Position numbers and translations under genes: made by a program. Below, one piece after another: positions 8,332 through 17,156 of a DNA stretch of 64,000 bases. This DNA comes from Neobacillus sp. CF12 (GTDB lineage Bacteria > Bacillota > Bacilli > Bacillales > Cytobacillaceae): the NCBI RefSeq assembly GCF_030348765.1, contig NZ_JAUCEU010000007.1, forward strand, positions 1,358,501 to 1,422,500. The letters are read 5' to 3'. Position 1 is the first letter of the stretch. Each line of letters begins with the position of its first letter. The notes beneath the pieces are model-generated. The model was not told the DNA's origin and searched no databases. It worked only from the letters and a program-made list of their open reading frames with translations.

Positions 8332-9117
8332 TTAACCTAAACCACGGACAGATAAGCCTCCATCACTCGAAATCACTTCTCCAGTAATAGCTCTCGCATT
8401 ATCAGAAGCAAGAAGCAAATAAGCTCCAACGTGGTCTTCAGAAGACATTGCAATTCGAAGCGGATTTCGGGATTTAATACTCTTCTCTTTTGTCTCGTTA
8501 TCTACAGTTTTTACAAATGGTTGAAGCGGAGAAATGACATTTAGGGCAGTCAACGTTCCTCCCGGAGCAACAGCATTCACTCGAATATCGGGAGCAAGTT
8601 CAAAGGCAAGCTGGCGCATTAAGCCAATTTGTGCGTGTTTGCTGGCGGTATACCAGACTCCTCCCCCATCAGGATAGAATCCTGCACCTGACACAGTGAA
8701 AATCATATTACCGCCTGTTTTCTTTAATTCCTCAACTGACGCCTTTGCCCCATTGAAATATCCTTTTACATTGATGTCAAACAGGACGTCATATGCATTT
8801 GACATTGCTCCGGGAGTAACAGTCTGGAATTTAGCAAACCCATCAAACACACCTGCATTCGCAACAAAAACATCTAACTTTCCAAATGCTTCAACAGCCA
8901 TACCTACTGCATCAGCATGTGCTTGATAATTCGTAACATCTCCCTCAATACATTGGACAGAATCACCAAATTGCTGCTTTAATTGATTCAGTCCCGCTAA
9001 TGATTTATCGAGAACAGTGAGAACTGCCCCTTCTTTCACAAAAGCCTCTGTAACAGCCTTTCCGATACCAGAGGCACCACCGGTCAAATAAACTGATTTA
9101 CCTCTTAACTGAGCCAT
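8332..9117 (-). CDS. cis-dihydrodiol dehydrogenase (BphB/HcaB-like SDR)
   Basis: It is expected to oxidise the cis-dihydrodiol made by the adjacent Rieske dioxygenase to a catechol, using NAD. The 261-residue protein has the SDR cofactor motif TGGASGIG, NAG, and the catalytic Ser with YTASK. The regions VLDKSLAGLNQL, FDGFAKFQTV and the long loop before DPLRIA-like residues resemble BphB-type enzymes rather than generic SDRs. The start at ATG 9117 is chosen because GGAAGGAG lies at a normal distance; the longer frame to 9156 overlaps the upstream gene. It follows the dioxygenase beta gene by 31 bases. Confidence 0.85.
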   Translation of the reverse strand: MAQLRGKSVYLTGGASGIGKAVTEAFVKEGAVLTVLDKSLAGLNQLKQQFGDSVQCIEGDVTNYQAHADAVGMAVEAFGKLDVFVANAGVFDGFAKFQTVTPGAMSNAYDVLFDINVKGYFNGAKASVEELKKTGGNMIFTVSGAGFYPDGGGVWYTASKHAQIGLMRQLAFELAPDIRVNAVAPGGTLTALNVISPLQPFVKTVDNETKEKSIKSRNPLRIAMSSEDHVGAYLLLASDNARAITGEVISSDGGLSVRGLG

Positions 9118-9148
9118 AAAATAATGCTCCTTCCTACTGCTAAAGCTT

Positions 9149-9658
9149 TTACACAAAGATAGCTAGATTTCGCGTATTAATCGTCGTTTGATCAACAATG
9201 AAAAAGCGTTTTGACAGCTTCCATTCTCCATTTTCATAAATAAATTCATCTTGTCGTTCTCCGGATATTAAATCGTGATGAATATCCGTACTGCGGCTGC
9301 GATAAATCATCAAATAGCTATTTACAACTGCCTTTTCATTTGGTACGTAATCAATCAACCTGACATTATTGACTAGCCGTCTAGTTCGAGAAGGTGGAAT
9401 TTCTGCCCACGCATAATCCGTTTTTAGACGATCGACACGAATTTTCAATAATTCAATATCATCATCAAACGCAAACATATCCAAGGCATAATCAGGGCGT
9501 TCTATCCCCTCTTTATTAACGCGAACCGGCATTTGATATTTTAAAGATGGGTGCATTAAACTAAACCAGCCATCAAAATCAATATCGTCTATCAGTTTCG
9601 CTTCTCGATAGAGCCATTGCTCAAATTCATAGGTTGCTAACATCCTCTCAATTGTCAT
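9149..9658 (-). CDS. Aromatic-ring-hydroxylating dioxygenase, beta subunit
   Basis: The 169-residue protein has the cone-shaped SnoaL/NTF2-like fold of Rieske oxygenase small subunits. Signs are FEQWLYREAKLIDDIDFDGWFSL near the N-terminus, the SRTRRLVNNVRL stretch, and the C-terminal WKLSKRFFIVDQTTINTRNLAIFV, all typical of the family. It is structural and stabilises the alpha subunit in an alpha3beta3 complex. It lies 60 bases downstream of the alpha gene and just upstream of the dihydrodiol dehydrogenase, the canonical order. The BphA2-like family assignment is firm; the substrate is not. Confidence 0.9.
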   Translation of the reverse strand: MTIERMLATYEFEQWLYREAKLIDDIDFDGWFSLMHPSLKYQMPVRVNKEGIERPDYALDMFAFDDDIELLKIRVDRLKTDYAWAEIPPSRTRRLVNNVRLIDYVPNEKAVVNSYLMIYRSRSTDIHHDLISGERQDEFIYENGEWKLSKRFFIVDQTTINTRNLAIFV

Positions 9659-9718
9659 AACTTCTCCCTCAATCCTTTAAAATTTTTGATAAAGGTCATG
9701 AAAAGTGTGAGTGATTTC

Positions 9719-11023
9719 TCACTTCGTCATTAAGTCAAGCCAGTAACGGTAAAAATTTCGTTGATTCGCTTCTGTAAATTTATCATCATAAACGACACCC
9801 GGGCCAACGAACTCTGTTACTGGTTTACGGTGCAAGCCCATCGTGTAATTAAACGTCAAGTTCTTAACTAATGGCATTGTACCTGAGGCAGCAGCAGTAA
9901 TATCTGTAAATACTTCCGTATCATCTTGTTCAAAAATACCAGATGGGCTAAACGTTAAAATAAACGATTCCCGTGAACGTTTCTTCCAATCTTCAGAGGC
10001 ATTTTTCTCTACTAAGAACCAGGTAATTACTTCCATTTTATCTGCTGAAATCGGTCTCCAAATTCGCATAGAGGTATTGGAGATTAACTGTCCTTTAATT
10101 TTTGTATGAGAAATTAAAAACGAGAGGTTAGGAAAGATGTTTCCAATCATATTTTTAAGATTCGACAGAACCTCGTATTGTTCTTCTGTTAAATTCGATT
10201 TGTATTCTTCTTTTAATTCCTCTGGAAAGGCAAAGTCTGGATTCGGAGTACCAAGGTTTAAGCCATGCCCATTCGTTGTGTGGATTTGATACCCTTTTTT
10301 CGAATAAGTTGCACTTGGTACCATTCCTAATTTGGCAATAGAACCGTGAGTAACCATCGTATGATAGGAATCGCCTACAAAGTTATCAGCACCAATTTTC
10401 CAATTGGAATGAATAACGAATCTTTGAGGTGGTCCCATTACTTGCATTTCTGCTCTTCCTGCAAAAATATCAATATACCATTTAAAATCTCCTAAAAAAG
10501 CATCCAAAGACTCCGCTTCATCATTCCAAGTCCCAAATAATAGCCCTTTATATGACTCGACTCTGATTTTGTGTAAACCCAACTGAGATTTATCTAAGCT
10601 ATCGCCGTATATGTCCTTTTGTAGTGGAACACCGACACAATCTCCATTGTTTTTAAAATTAAAACCGTGATAAGGACATGTGAATAATGATTTATTTCCA
10701 GCATCTGCGCGGCAAAGTTTCATCCCCCGATGTGTACACATATTGTACAAGCCACGTATTTGATTATCAGCACCTCGAGAAATAATGACAGAGTATCCGG
10801 AAACATCCCTCGTAATAAAATCATTCTTGTTCGGAATTTCTGATTCGTGTCCAATAAATATCCAGGTTTTTAAAAATACTTTTTTGTGCTCTAAATCATA
10901 AATGGTTGGATCACCTAGAAGATAGGCAGGAATGGCCCCATTTTCAGGTTGTACGGTTTCATTTAAGTATTCAATCGCTTCCTTTTGAGACATTTCTTCT
11001 AAATTGATGTTCGTTTTGTACAT
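9719..11023 (-). CDS. Aromatic-ring-hydroxylating dioxygenase, alpha subunit (Rieske)
   Basis: This is the catalytic subunit that adds both atoms of O2 to an aromatic ring to form a cis-dihydrodiol. In 434 residues the Rieske motif is intact (CTHRG about residue 96, then CPYHGF), as are the mononuclear iron ligands in DNFVGDSYHTMVTH, with the later aspartate in a conserved acidic stretch. Size and layout fit the benzoate/biphenyl-type class. The ATG at 11023 is preceded by GGGGGAGAAGGG. No ferredoxin or ferredoxin reductase gene is next to it, so electrons must come from proteins coded elsewhere. The substrate cannot be read from sequence. Confidence 0.93.
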   Translation of the reverse strand: MYKTNINLEEMSQKEAIEYLNETVQPENGAIPAYLLGDPTIYDLEHKKVFLKTWIFIGHESEIPNKNDFITRDVSGYSVIISRGADNQIRGLYNMCTHRGMKLCRADAGNKSLFTCPYHGFNFKNNGDCVGVPLQKDIYGDSLDKSQLGLHKIRVESYKGLLFGTWNDEAESLDAFLGDFKWYIDIFAGRAEMQVMGPPQRFVIHSNWKIGADNFVGDSYHTMVTHGSIAKLGMVPSATYSKKGYQIHTTNGHGLNLGTPNPDFAFPEELKEEYKSNLTEEQYEVLSNLKNMIGNIFPNLSFLISHTKIKGQLISNTSMRIWRPISADKMEVITWFLVEKNASEDWKKRSRESFILTFSPSGIFEQDDTEVFTDITAAASGTMPLVKNLTFNYTMGLHRKPVTEFVGPGVVYDDKFTEANQRNFYRYWLDLMTK

Positions 11024-11114
11024 TCCCTTCTCCCCCTAAACATAGATTGGTGCTGACTCATTCAGGGGAAAAAGTAATTTAATGTTTACCCCTGCATGTT
11101 TTTACTAAATTTCA

Positions 11115-11897
11115 TTAACCAACTTGAATTACCGCATCTTTATTTTTTAATGATGACAAAACACTTAGTGCTGCCAAATAACTTGTTTTTGGATTATTCG
11201 GCATCGGATCGTTTTCAACCTTAAGAGATAGTTTTCCAAAAGAACCTTCTGCCTCAATTGAATGACTATTTTTTGTAACCGTTGGATCGGATATAATCGT
11301 TACTTCTGTTTTTTCAGGTCCTAATCCTGCTAATGATAATATAATCGAGACATTTATATTTTTAGGAAATAGCGCAATCGCTTTCCGAGCAGAACCCTCA
11401 AAAAGTACGTGCTCGCTGTCTAATGGGGCACCTGGTAAAGCCTGAGGGGGCTTCCTGGTAATAATCGAAACCCTTTCAAGTTCACCATTCGATTTGGCTG
11501 CTTTTAGTATATCTAAGCCGCCAATAGCACCGGATGGCAGGTGGATTTTTGTACCACAACGTTTGCAGATCTTTTCTAGTGACTTAATAAAATCCAAATC
11601 GCATAAAGCACCAACGCTGCTAAGGACTAAGTCCTTCCCACTTGCTAAAATCGTTGCAGCATGTTCTTTCACTACCTCGACAGTAGCCGCTTCAATTACC
11701 AGATCTATATTTGATTGTAAAAGGGATTCTATATCAGCAAAGATTTCAGTTTCAAATTCTGCCGCAAGTTGTGCTGCTGATTTAGGATTGCGAGTATAGA
11801 TACCAACAATCTTGGAATCTTCCAGGAGTTTAGTGGTATTTATACTATGAAGTAGAAATCTGCCAATATTTCCGCCGCCGATTAATCCGATTTTCAT
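11115..11897 (-). CDS. L-aspartate dehydrogenase-like protein (NadX/AspDH family)
   Basis: The 260-residue protein has an N-terminal Rossmann motif GLIGGGNIG and the AspDH C-terminal domain with SGAIGGLDILKAA, GLGPEKTEVTIISDP, and NPKTSYLAALSVLSSLK, where the family keeps active-site residues. AspDH oxidatively deaminates aspartate to oxaloacetate using NAD(P). Here it lies 17 bases after an aldehyde dehydrogenase and before the Rieske genes. It may therefore deaminate or reduce an amino- or imino-acid intermediate of the pathway rather than make NAD (inference). No nadA, nadB or nadC is nearby. The family assignment is firm and the in vivo substrate open. Confidence 0.85.
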   Translation of the reverse strand: MKIGLIGGGNIGRFLLHSINTTKLLEDSKIVGIYTRNPKSAAQLAAEFETEIFADIESLLQSNIDLVIEAATVEVVKEHAATILASGKDLVLSSVGALCDLDFIKSLEKICKRCGTKIHLPSGAIGGLDILKAAKSNGELERVSIITRKPPQALPGAPLDSEHVLFEGSARKAIALFPKNINVSIILSLAGLGPEKTEVTIISDPTVTKNSHSIEAEGSFGKLSLKVENDPMPNNPKTSYLAALSVLSSLKNKDAVIQVG

Positions 11898-11914
11898 CTA
11901 AAGCGTCCTCCTTG

Positions 11915-13360
11915 TCAGTTAGCAAACCCATAGGAATCAGCAAAATACTCCAACCCACAGTGCCTTATTTCACGAGATAGTCCACTTTCCTTTAAACCTG
12001 GGAAATCTAGATGGAGGTCTTGGAAAACAGTATGGTTATTATGGAAAACAGCTCCTGCTTCTAATTGGTCTGCTAATTGGATTGCCAGTTCTTCATCCTC
12101 AGTCCAAACCGACGCTCGCAAGCCGAATTCACTGTCATTTGCAAGTTTAACAGCTTCGTCTATATTCGAGAAAGGTAGAATTGGAATCACAGGACCAAAC
12201 TGTTCGGCACGAACAATTTCACTATTTTGATCTACACCGGTAATAATCGTTGGTAATATAAAGTAACCCTGATTCCATGATTCAGGATCTATCTGAATTC
12301 CAGCTGAAATGACAGTTGCTCCCGAATCGTCTGCACGTTCTATCAATCCTTGTACATAGTCATATTGCGATTTATTATTTAAAGGTCCCATTTCAACATC
12401 AGGCTGAATTCCGTTGCCAACCCTGATTCTCTGAAATTCTTTTTTTAGCTTTTCTACGATTTCCTTATATCTTGACTCATGTACATAGATCCTTTTTATA
12501 GCTGAGCATACCTGGCCAGCAGCACGAAGTACACCGAATCGAAGACGTTTGATACATTCTTCATCAAGATTGGCATCTCCAAGTATAATGGCTGCATCAT
12601 TTCCACCCAGTTCCATATACAGGTTCTTTACAGTCCCTGAAGCTGCACGCATAATTTCTTTTCCAGTTGGGGTACTGCCCACAAAAGCAATCGTCTTTAC
12701 CCTTGGGTCAGAACAAAGTGCCTCTCCAATCACACTGCCCGAACCTGTTACGACATTTATAACTCCTGCTGGGAAGTAGGAAGCAACCACCTTTAAAAAT
12801 GACATGATTGTCAGAGGACAGTTTGTAGCCGGCTTAACTACCACCGTGTTACCTGTCAAAACAGCTGGAATCACTCGCTTAAAGGTTAAAATCATCGGCG
12901 AGTTCCAAGGTGAAATAACAGCAGTAACACCGCGCGCTCGTTTTCGAATTTGCACCTTTTGATTGCCTGGCACTACTTCAGGCTTCCACCATTCAAGGAG
13001 TTCATCTGCTGCTTGGTGCATAATATCTACACAGCGCAGCAAATCTTTCTTTGCCTCCACTAGTACTTTGCCATTCTCACGTACTAGCAATGTTACATTC
13101 TCTTCAACTAGTGCTTTTATTTTCTCTGCTGCCAAGTGCATATTGCTTGCTCGTTCCTCTATATCACTACGGGACCAGTTCTCATATGCTTTTTCGGCAG
13201 TGTCAATCGCATGGTCGACATCTGCTTTGGTGCATAAAGCCACTTCACCGACAATTTCATCTATATTTGCTGGATTGATGACATTCGTTCTTTTATCAGA
13301 ACTATACCAATTCCCCCCAATCAAGTACCTACCTGAAACAAATGGATATGTTGAGATCAT
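11915..13360 (-). CDS. Aldehyde dehydrogenase family protein
   Basis: This 481-residue NAD(P)-dependent enzyme oxidises an aldehyde to the acid. The ALDH motifs are intact: SPWNSPMIL, the cofactor loop FVGSTPTGKEI, the general-base glutamate in MELGGND, and the nucleophilic cysteine in AGQVCSAIKR. The C-terminal EQFGPVIPILPF is also typical. It starts 14 bases after the ThDP enzyme gene. In meta-cleavage pathways such enzymes oxidise 2-hydroxymuconic semialdehyde or a similar ring-opened aldehyde; that role fits here but is inferred from context. Alternatively it oxidises the aldehyde released by the neighbouring ThDP decarboxylase. Confidence 0.9.
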   Translation of the reverse strand: MISTYPFVSGRYLIGGNWYSSDKRTNVINPANIDEIVGEVALCTKADVDHAIDTAEKAYENWSRSDIEERASNMHLAAEKIKALVEENVTLLVRENGKVLVEAKKDLLRCVDIMHQAADELLEWWKPEVVPGNQKVQIRKRARGVTAVISPWNSPMILTFKRVIPAVLTGNTVVVKPATNCPLTIMSFLKVVASYFPAGVINVVTGSGSVIGEALCSDPRVKTIAFVGSTPTGKEIMRAASGTVKNLYMELGGNDAAIILGDANLDEECIKRLRFGVLRAAGQVCSAIKRIYVHESRYKEIVEKLKKEFQRIRVGNGIQPDVEMGPLNNKSQYDYVQGLIERADDSGATVISAGIQIDPESWNQGYFILPTIITGVDQNSEIVRAEQFGPVIPILPFSNIDEAVKLANDSEFGLRASVWTEDEELAIQLADQLEAGAVFHNNHTVFQDLHLDFPGLKESGLSREIRHCGLEYFADSYGFAN

Positions 13361-13374
13361 TCTATTAACCCCCT

Positions 13375-15063
13375 TTATATCTTCCTCGGTTTGAATGCAT
13401 CTGCTGCCCCTGGAGGTCCACCAAATGGCTTTGCCATTGGTCCAACAGCATCCATATCAACCACAATTATCGTTGGTTTTTTCGTATCTACTGCTTTTTC
13501 AAGTGCTGAGACAAATTCATCAGGAGAGCCGATTCTCGTAGAATCAAATCCCATTGATTGTCCTAACAATACAAAATCAGGACTTAGGAGGTCTACTGCT
13601 ACTTGTCGTCCGTAAGCAGCATCTTGTATATTTCGGAGAACACCGTAACCAGCATCATCGAACAAGACTACAATTAATGGCAGATTTTCTTGAGCAGCTG
13701 TTGCCATTTCGCCCACATTCACCATAAATCCGCCATCGCCAGCCATCAACACTACTTGACGGTCTTTGAAAGCCATTTGTGCTCCAATGGCAGTAGGTAA
13801 CCCCTGGCCAATTCCTCCTCCAGAAGCATGAATAGAGGTACGAGGTTCATAGATTTCAAATAATCGGCTACCCCATACATTTGCTTGGACGGTTACATCA
13901 CGAACTAAGATAGAGTCACGCGGCAATACTTTTCGCATGCCATCCAGAATTTGTTCATAAGGACCAAGAGTTGCTCGTAACGAAGATCGCAATTCTTGAC
14001 GAACCGATTGCACTTCATCTAAGTATGCTGGGTCAGGCTGTATTGCATTATGAGAAAATTCTTGAATAATGGTATGTAGGATTTGCTTGGCATCCCCTAC
14101 TAACCCATTGGTAACTTCGTAGGTACGATTAATAGCCTGCCAGTCCGCATCAATGGCAATATGTTCTTTCGGAACAGGTACCTTCCAATTCGCCGTTTCA
14201 TTCCCTCTAAATCTTACACCAATACTGATCAATAAATCAGAATCCTTCAACAATCTTTTGGTTAAGTCATAGGCAGCAAAGTGACCGATACACTGGGGAT
14301 GATCCTCTGGAATACTTCCTTTACCTGATTGACTTGTAATAACAGCTGCACCAATCATTTCGGCTAATTGCTTCACTTCCTGTGATGCGTCGGCACTAAT
14401 TACCCCTCCACCTGCCCAAATAACAGGCCGACGAGCATTACGTATCTTGGAAACTACCTTTTCAGGTAAAACTAAAGCTGGTTGACTCGTCAATAAGACG
14501 TTTACTTCTTCAAGAGAATGATTTGGAATGATGGCGGATTGAAAATCAATCGGAATTTCAAGCGTTACTGGACCAGATGGGGCAGCTAATGTTTCTTGAA
14601 TCGCTTGTCTAACCACAGCGGACGCCTGCTCTGGTTTTCTTAAACGAAGTGCTTTTTTGCAGGCTCCTTCCATCATCGACAACTGATCCTTACATTCGTG
14701 GATATAACCTCTGCCAGTGCCTAAATAAGGGGAAGCAACCTCACCAGTTAAATGGAGCACCGGCACCCCTGCAGCCCATGCTTCGATTAATGAACCTGCA
14801 GCATTTCCAGCGCCAGTACCAGTACTTGTGATGACTACACCCAATTTACCAGTTGCACGGGCATAACCATCAGCCATATTTACCGCTCCGCTTTCACCGC
14901 GAGAACAAACGAGGTGAATGCTTCCTTCACGAAGAATTGCATCATAAATCGGCATGTTATGGATGCTTACAATTCCAAAAGCTGTCGTTACACCTGCTCT
15001 GACTAACTCTTGAACAATAGCATCCGCCGTTGTAAATTCCATTTGAACTTGTGGACTCATCAT
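13375..15063 (-). CDS. Thiamine-diphosphate enzyme (acetolactate synthase/benzoylformate decarboxylase-like)
   Basis: The 562-residue protein has the three-domain layout of the POX/ALS/BFD family: PYR domain with catalytic glutamate in CSRGESGAVNMADGYAR, a middle domain (about 190-330), and a PP domain with the ThDP motif starting GDGGFMVNVGEMAT and ending FDDAGYG. It could be a 2-oxo-acid decarboxylase or carboligase. The second D of FDD takes the place of the usual metal-ligand N, which some family members share. ATG 15063 and 15060 both suit GGAG. Sitting between an SDR and an aldehyde dehydrogenase, it probably makes or consumes an aldehyde in the pathway (inference). Its reaction cannot be fixed from sequence. 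Confidence 0.88.
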   Translation of the reverse strand: MMSPQVQMEFTTADAIVQELVRAGVTTAFGIVSIHNMPIYDAILREGSIHLVCSRGESGAVNMADGYARATGKLGVVITSTGTGAGNAAGSLIEAWAAGVPVLHLTGEVASPYLGTGRGYIHECKDQLSMMEGACKKALRLRKPEQASAVVRQAIQETLAAPSGPVTLEIPIDFQSAIIPNHSLEEVNVLLTSQPALVLPEKVVSKIRNARRPVIWAGGGVISADASQEVKQLAEMIGAAVITSQSGKGSIPEDHPQCIGHFAAYDLTKRLLKDSDLLISIGVRFRGNETANWKVPVPKEHIAIDADWQAINRTYEVTNGLVGDAKQILHTIIQEFSHNAIQPDPAYLDEVQSVRQELRSSLRATLGPYEQILDGMRKVLPRDSILVRDVTVQANVWGSRLFEIYEPRTSIHASGGGIGQGLPTAIGAQMAFKDRQVVLMAGDGGFMVNVGEMATAAQENLPLIVVLFDDAGYGVLRNIQDAAYGRQVAVDLLSPDFVLLGQSMGFDSTRIGSPDEFVSALEKAVDTKKPTIIVVDMDAVGPMAKPFGGPPGAADAFKPRKI

Positions 15064-15084
15064 ATACTCCTGCCTTTATCCGTA

Positions 15085-15876
15085 TTATAGTGCTTTACCG
15101 AGTGCTCCTGCTGTTTCTATAGTAGAACCAGATACATAGCTTGCTTGTTTAGAAGCTAAAAAGAGAATTACACCTGCAACCTCTTCTGCTTCCCCAACAC
15201 GACCCAATGGGATATTTCGCTTCTTTGCTAAATCAGCATAATACTCTTCTGGATCCATTTCAGGTGCATTTTTCATTCTTCTTCGCTCCCATTGATCGGT
15301 TCGAATCAAACCTAGGCTAACAGAGTTTACAAGAATATTATCTGCTGCAAGTTCTTGAGAAAGAGTTTTACTTAAATTTAATAATCCGGCTCTTGTGGCT
15401 GCTGTCGCAATCATATGCCTTTCAGGCTCTTTAGCCAGAGTTGCGTTAATATTAATGATTCTTCCACCGCCTCTTTTAACGAGGTAAGGATGGGCTGCTT
15501 TTATAGCATAAATAATAGCAAAGTATTTTAATTGAATTTGCTCCATCCATTGTTCGTCACTAACATCAAAAAAATATCCCATTACACTTTGACCTGCAGA
15601 ATTTACTAAAATATCAATACCCTCAAAGTTGGCTGCTGTACCATTTATAAATGCATTAACCTCTTCTTTATTCGTAACATCACAGGTTGCAGCATAGATT
15701 GAATCAGCTGATCCAAACTGTAATAGGTAATCATATGCTTTTTCTTTCCGTTCGCTATTTCTGCCACATATCGCTACCTTGGCACCTTCTTGGAGGAACA
15801 TCTCCGCTGCCTTTAATCCAACACCTGATGTTCCTCCCATAATGACCGCTACCTTGCCTTTTAAACCTAAGTCCAT
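15085..15876 (-). CDS. Atypical short-chain dehydrogenase/reductase
   Basis: The 263-residue protein has an SDR Rossmann fold with the cofactor motif GGTSGVGL, CGRNSERK and NSAGQS. The C-terminal SDR ending VAGVILFLASKQASYVSGSTIE is complete. At the usual YxxxK site it reads ATAATRAGLL, so both the catalytic tyrosine and lysine appear replaced (by Thr and Arg). A group of BKR-like SDRs shares this change and may use other residues. It lies 25 bases after the extradiol dioxygenase gene and 21 before the ThDP gene, in one operon. The reaction is unknown. Confidence 0.8.
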   Translation of the reverse strand: MDLGLKGKVAVIMGGTSGVGLKAAEMFLQEGAKVAICGRNSERKEKAYDYLLQFGSADSIYAATCDVTNKEEVNAFINGTAANFEGIDILVNSAGQSVMGYFFDVSDEQWMEQIQLKYFAIIYAIKAAHPYLVKRGGGRIININATLAKEPERHMIATAATRAGLLNLSKTLSQELAADNILVNSVSLGLIRTDQWERRRMKNAPEMDPEEYYADLAKKRNIPLGRVGEAEEVAGVILFLASKQASYVSGSTIETAGALGKAL

Positions 15877-15901
15877 TTCGACACCCCTTTTTATCTAACC
15901 T

Positions 15902-16816
15902 TTAGAGCAGTGCTTTTACATTTACCCATCCAGGATCTGGTTCCCCACCCATTGCTGCACGGGTTTCTGGCTTTGGCGGTCCTGCAATTCCCCATTGATC
16001 CATTAAATGAGGGACACGCTTCCAAACACGGGCTCTCCATTCACTTTCGTCTTCAATCGTTTCTAAATAACAGGTATATTCCATAACAAACTTTGCAGGA
16101 TCCTGGAAGTAACAGAAAATATTATTGCCAGGGCCATGACGTCCAGGTCCCCAAATCTCTTGGTATCCACCCTTCCTTACATTGGCTATTCCTCTCATTA
16201 CTTCATCAACTGTATCCACTTCATACGCGATATGGTTTACTGAAGCATGCTTATCTTGATTAAATGCGAGTGAATGGTGTTTCCGGTTACAACGTAGGAA
16301 TGACATTTGGTGCTCGCTCCAGTCTGTAACCTTAAAACCGATAATATTCGTATAAAAATCTGTAATCATATCAAGGTCTGCTGTATTCATAACGACATGA
16401 TTTAGTTTAACGGGATCAACATTTTTCTTGTTCCATATGGTTGTATGCATCTCAACCCATGCTGATAATTCGATACAGCGGTTTTCCGGGTCAACAAACC
16501 GTAATCCATAACCTTTTCCTTCTTCATCCAAATAACCAGGCTCAGAAACTATTTTTACTCCTTTTGAAGCAAGGAAATCTGCTGCTGTATCAACTGCATT
16601 TTTATCGACCATTCCAAAAGCGATATGATGAAGTCCTCTTTTTTCACCAGCATGTAAGCTTAAGATATGATTTTCGGGTCCAGCACCTCGAAAATATACG
16701 GTTTCTTCGTCTTGAGCGACTTTATCTAAACCCCAAATTTTTTCATAAAAATCGGCTTGTTCTTTTATAACTGGAGTAATTAAACCAATATGTCTTAAGT
16801 GGGTAATTCCAACCAT
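15902..16816 (-). CDS. Type I extradiol (ring-cleavage) dioxygenase
   Basis: The 304-residue, two-domain VOC protein has the length of BphC/catechol 2,3-dioxygenase enzymes. The 2-His-1-Glu iron site is visible in domain 2: the histidine in KLNHVVMN (about 145), the histidine in VNHIAYEV (about 210), and the glutamate in FVMEYTCY (about 260). This predicts meta-cleavage of a catechol. The start is ATG 16816 with GGAGGTG five bases ahead; a longer frame begins at 16843. It is the first gene of the ring-cleavage operon ending at 7335. A perfect 10-bp inverted repeat and a GC-rich repeat element lie upstream. Confidence 0.88.
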   Translation of the reverse strand: MVGITHLRHIGLITPVIKEQADFYEKIWGLDKVAQDEETVYFRGAGPENHILSLHAGEKRGLHHIAFGMVDKNAVDTAADFLASKGVKIVSEPGYLDEEGKGYGLRFVDPENRCIELSAWVEMHTTIWNKKNVDPVKLNHVVMNTADLDMITDFYTNIIGFKVTDWSEHQMSFLRCNRKHHSLAFNQDKHASVNHIAYEVDTVDEVMRGIANVRKGGYQEIWGPGRHGPGNNIFCYFQDPAKFVMEYTCYLETIEDESEWRARVWKRVPHLMDQWGIAGPPKPETRAAMGGEPDPGWVNVKALL

Positions 16817-16862
16817 ATTTACACCTCCATAATACTTCCACAACAGTAGTTGAAACCTTATA

Positions 16863-16896
16863 GGGATGATCCCAATGAAAGTTAGAGGATCATCCC
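16863..16896. repeat. Hairpin in the leader of the ring-cleavage operon
   Basis: Perfect inverted repeat GGGATGATCC...GGATCATCCC with a 14-base loop, 47 bases upstream of the extradiol dioxygenase start. There is no T run on the minus strand, so it is not a typical terminator for the cupin gene. It may be an operator or a leader stem. Confidence 0.5.
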
Positions 16897-16937
16897 CGTC
16901 AAAGAAGATTTTTTAAAGTTGGTTCTTTTTAATTTTT

Positions 16938-17129
16938 TCTGTTGATTTCCACTCCAGGCACTTCGCTTTCCGCGGTAGGTCCGGAAGCCTCCTCGGCGCA
17001 CGCGCCTGTGGGGGTCTCCCGAAGACCTTTTCATCCCGCAGGACATTGAATGCTTCTAGAATAAGCACCGCACGATGAAAATGCGATAGCATTTTCGAGG
17101 ATCTCGTGCCTTCCGCGTAAATCAACAGA
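16938..17129. repeat. GC-rich REP/MITE-like interspersed repeat
   Basis: An element of about 192 bp is bounded by perfect 11-bp terminal inverted repeats, TCTGTTGATTT at the left and AAATCAACAGA at the right. The interior is far richer in GC than its surroundings (for example CTTTCCGCGG, CATCCCGCAGGA). It holds a perfect GAAAATGC-gata-GCATTTTC hairpin (17077-17096) and has no real gene. The paired CAGGCACTTCGCTTTCCGC and CTCGTGCCTTCCGC segments resemble a noncoding repeat I remember as common in Bacillaceae genomes. It sits between the cupin and extradiol genes (16817-17156, otherwise noncoding). No second copy was seen in this window. Confidence 0.7.
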
Positions 17130-17156
17130 GTGCCAATATCAATTATGAGCTTTGAT

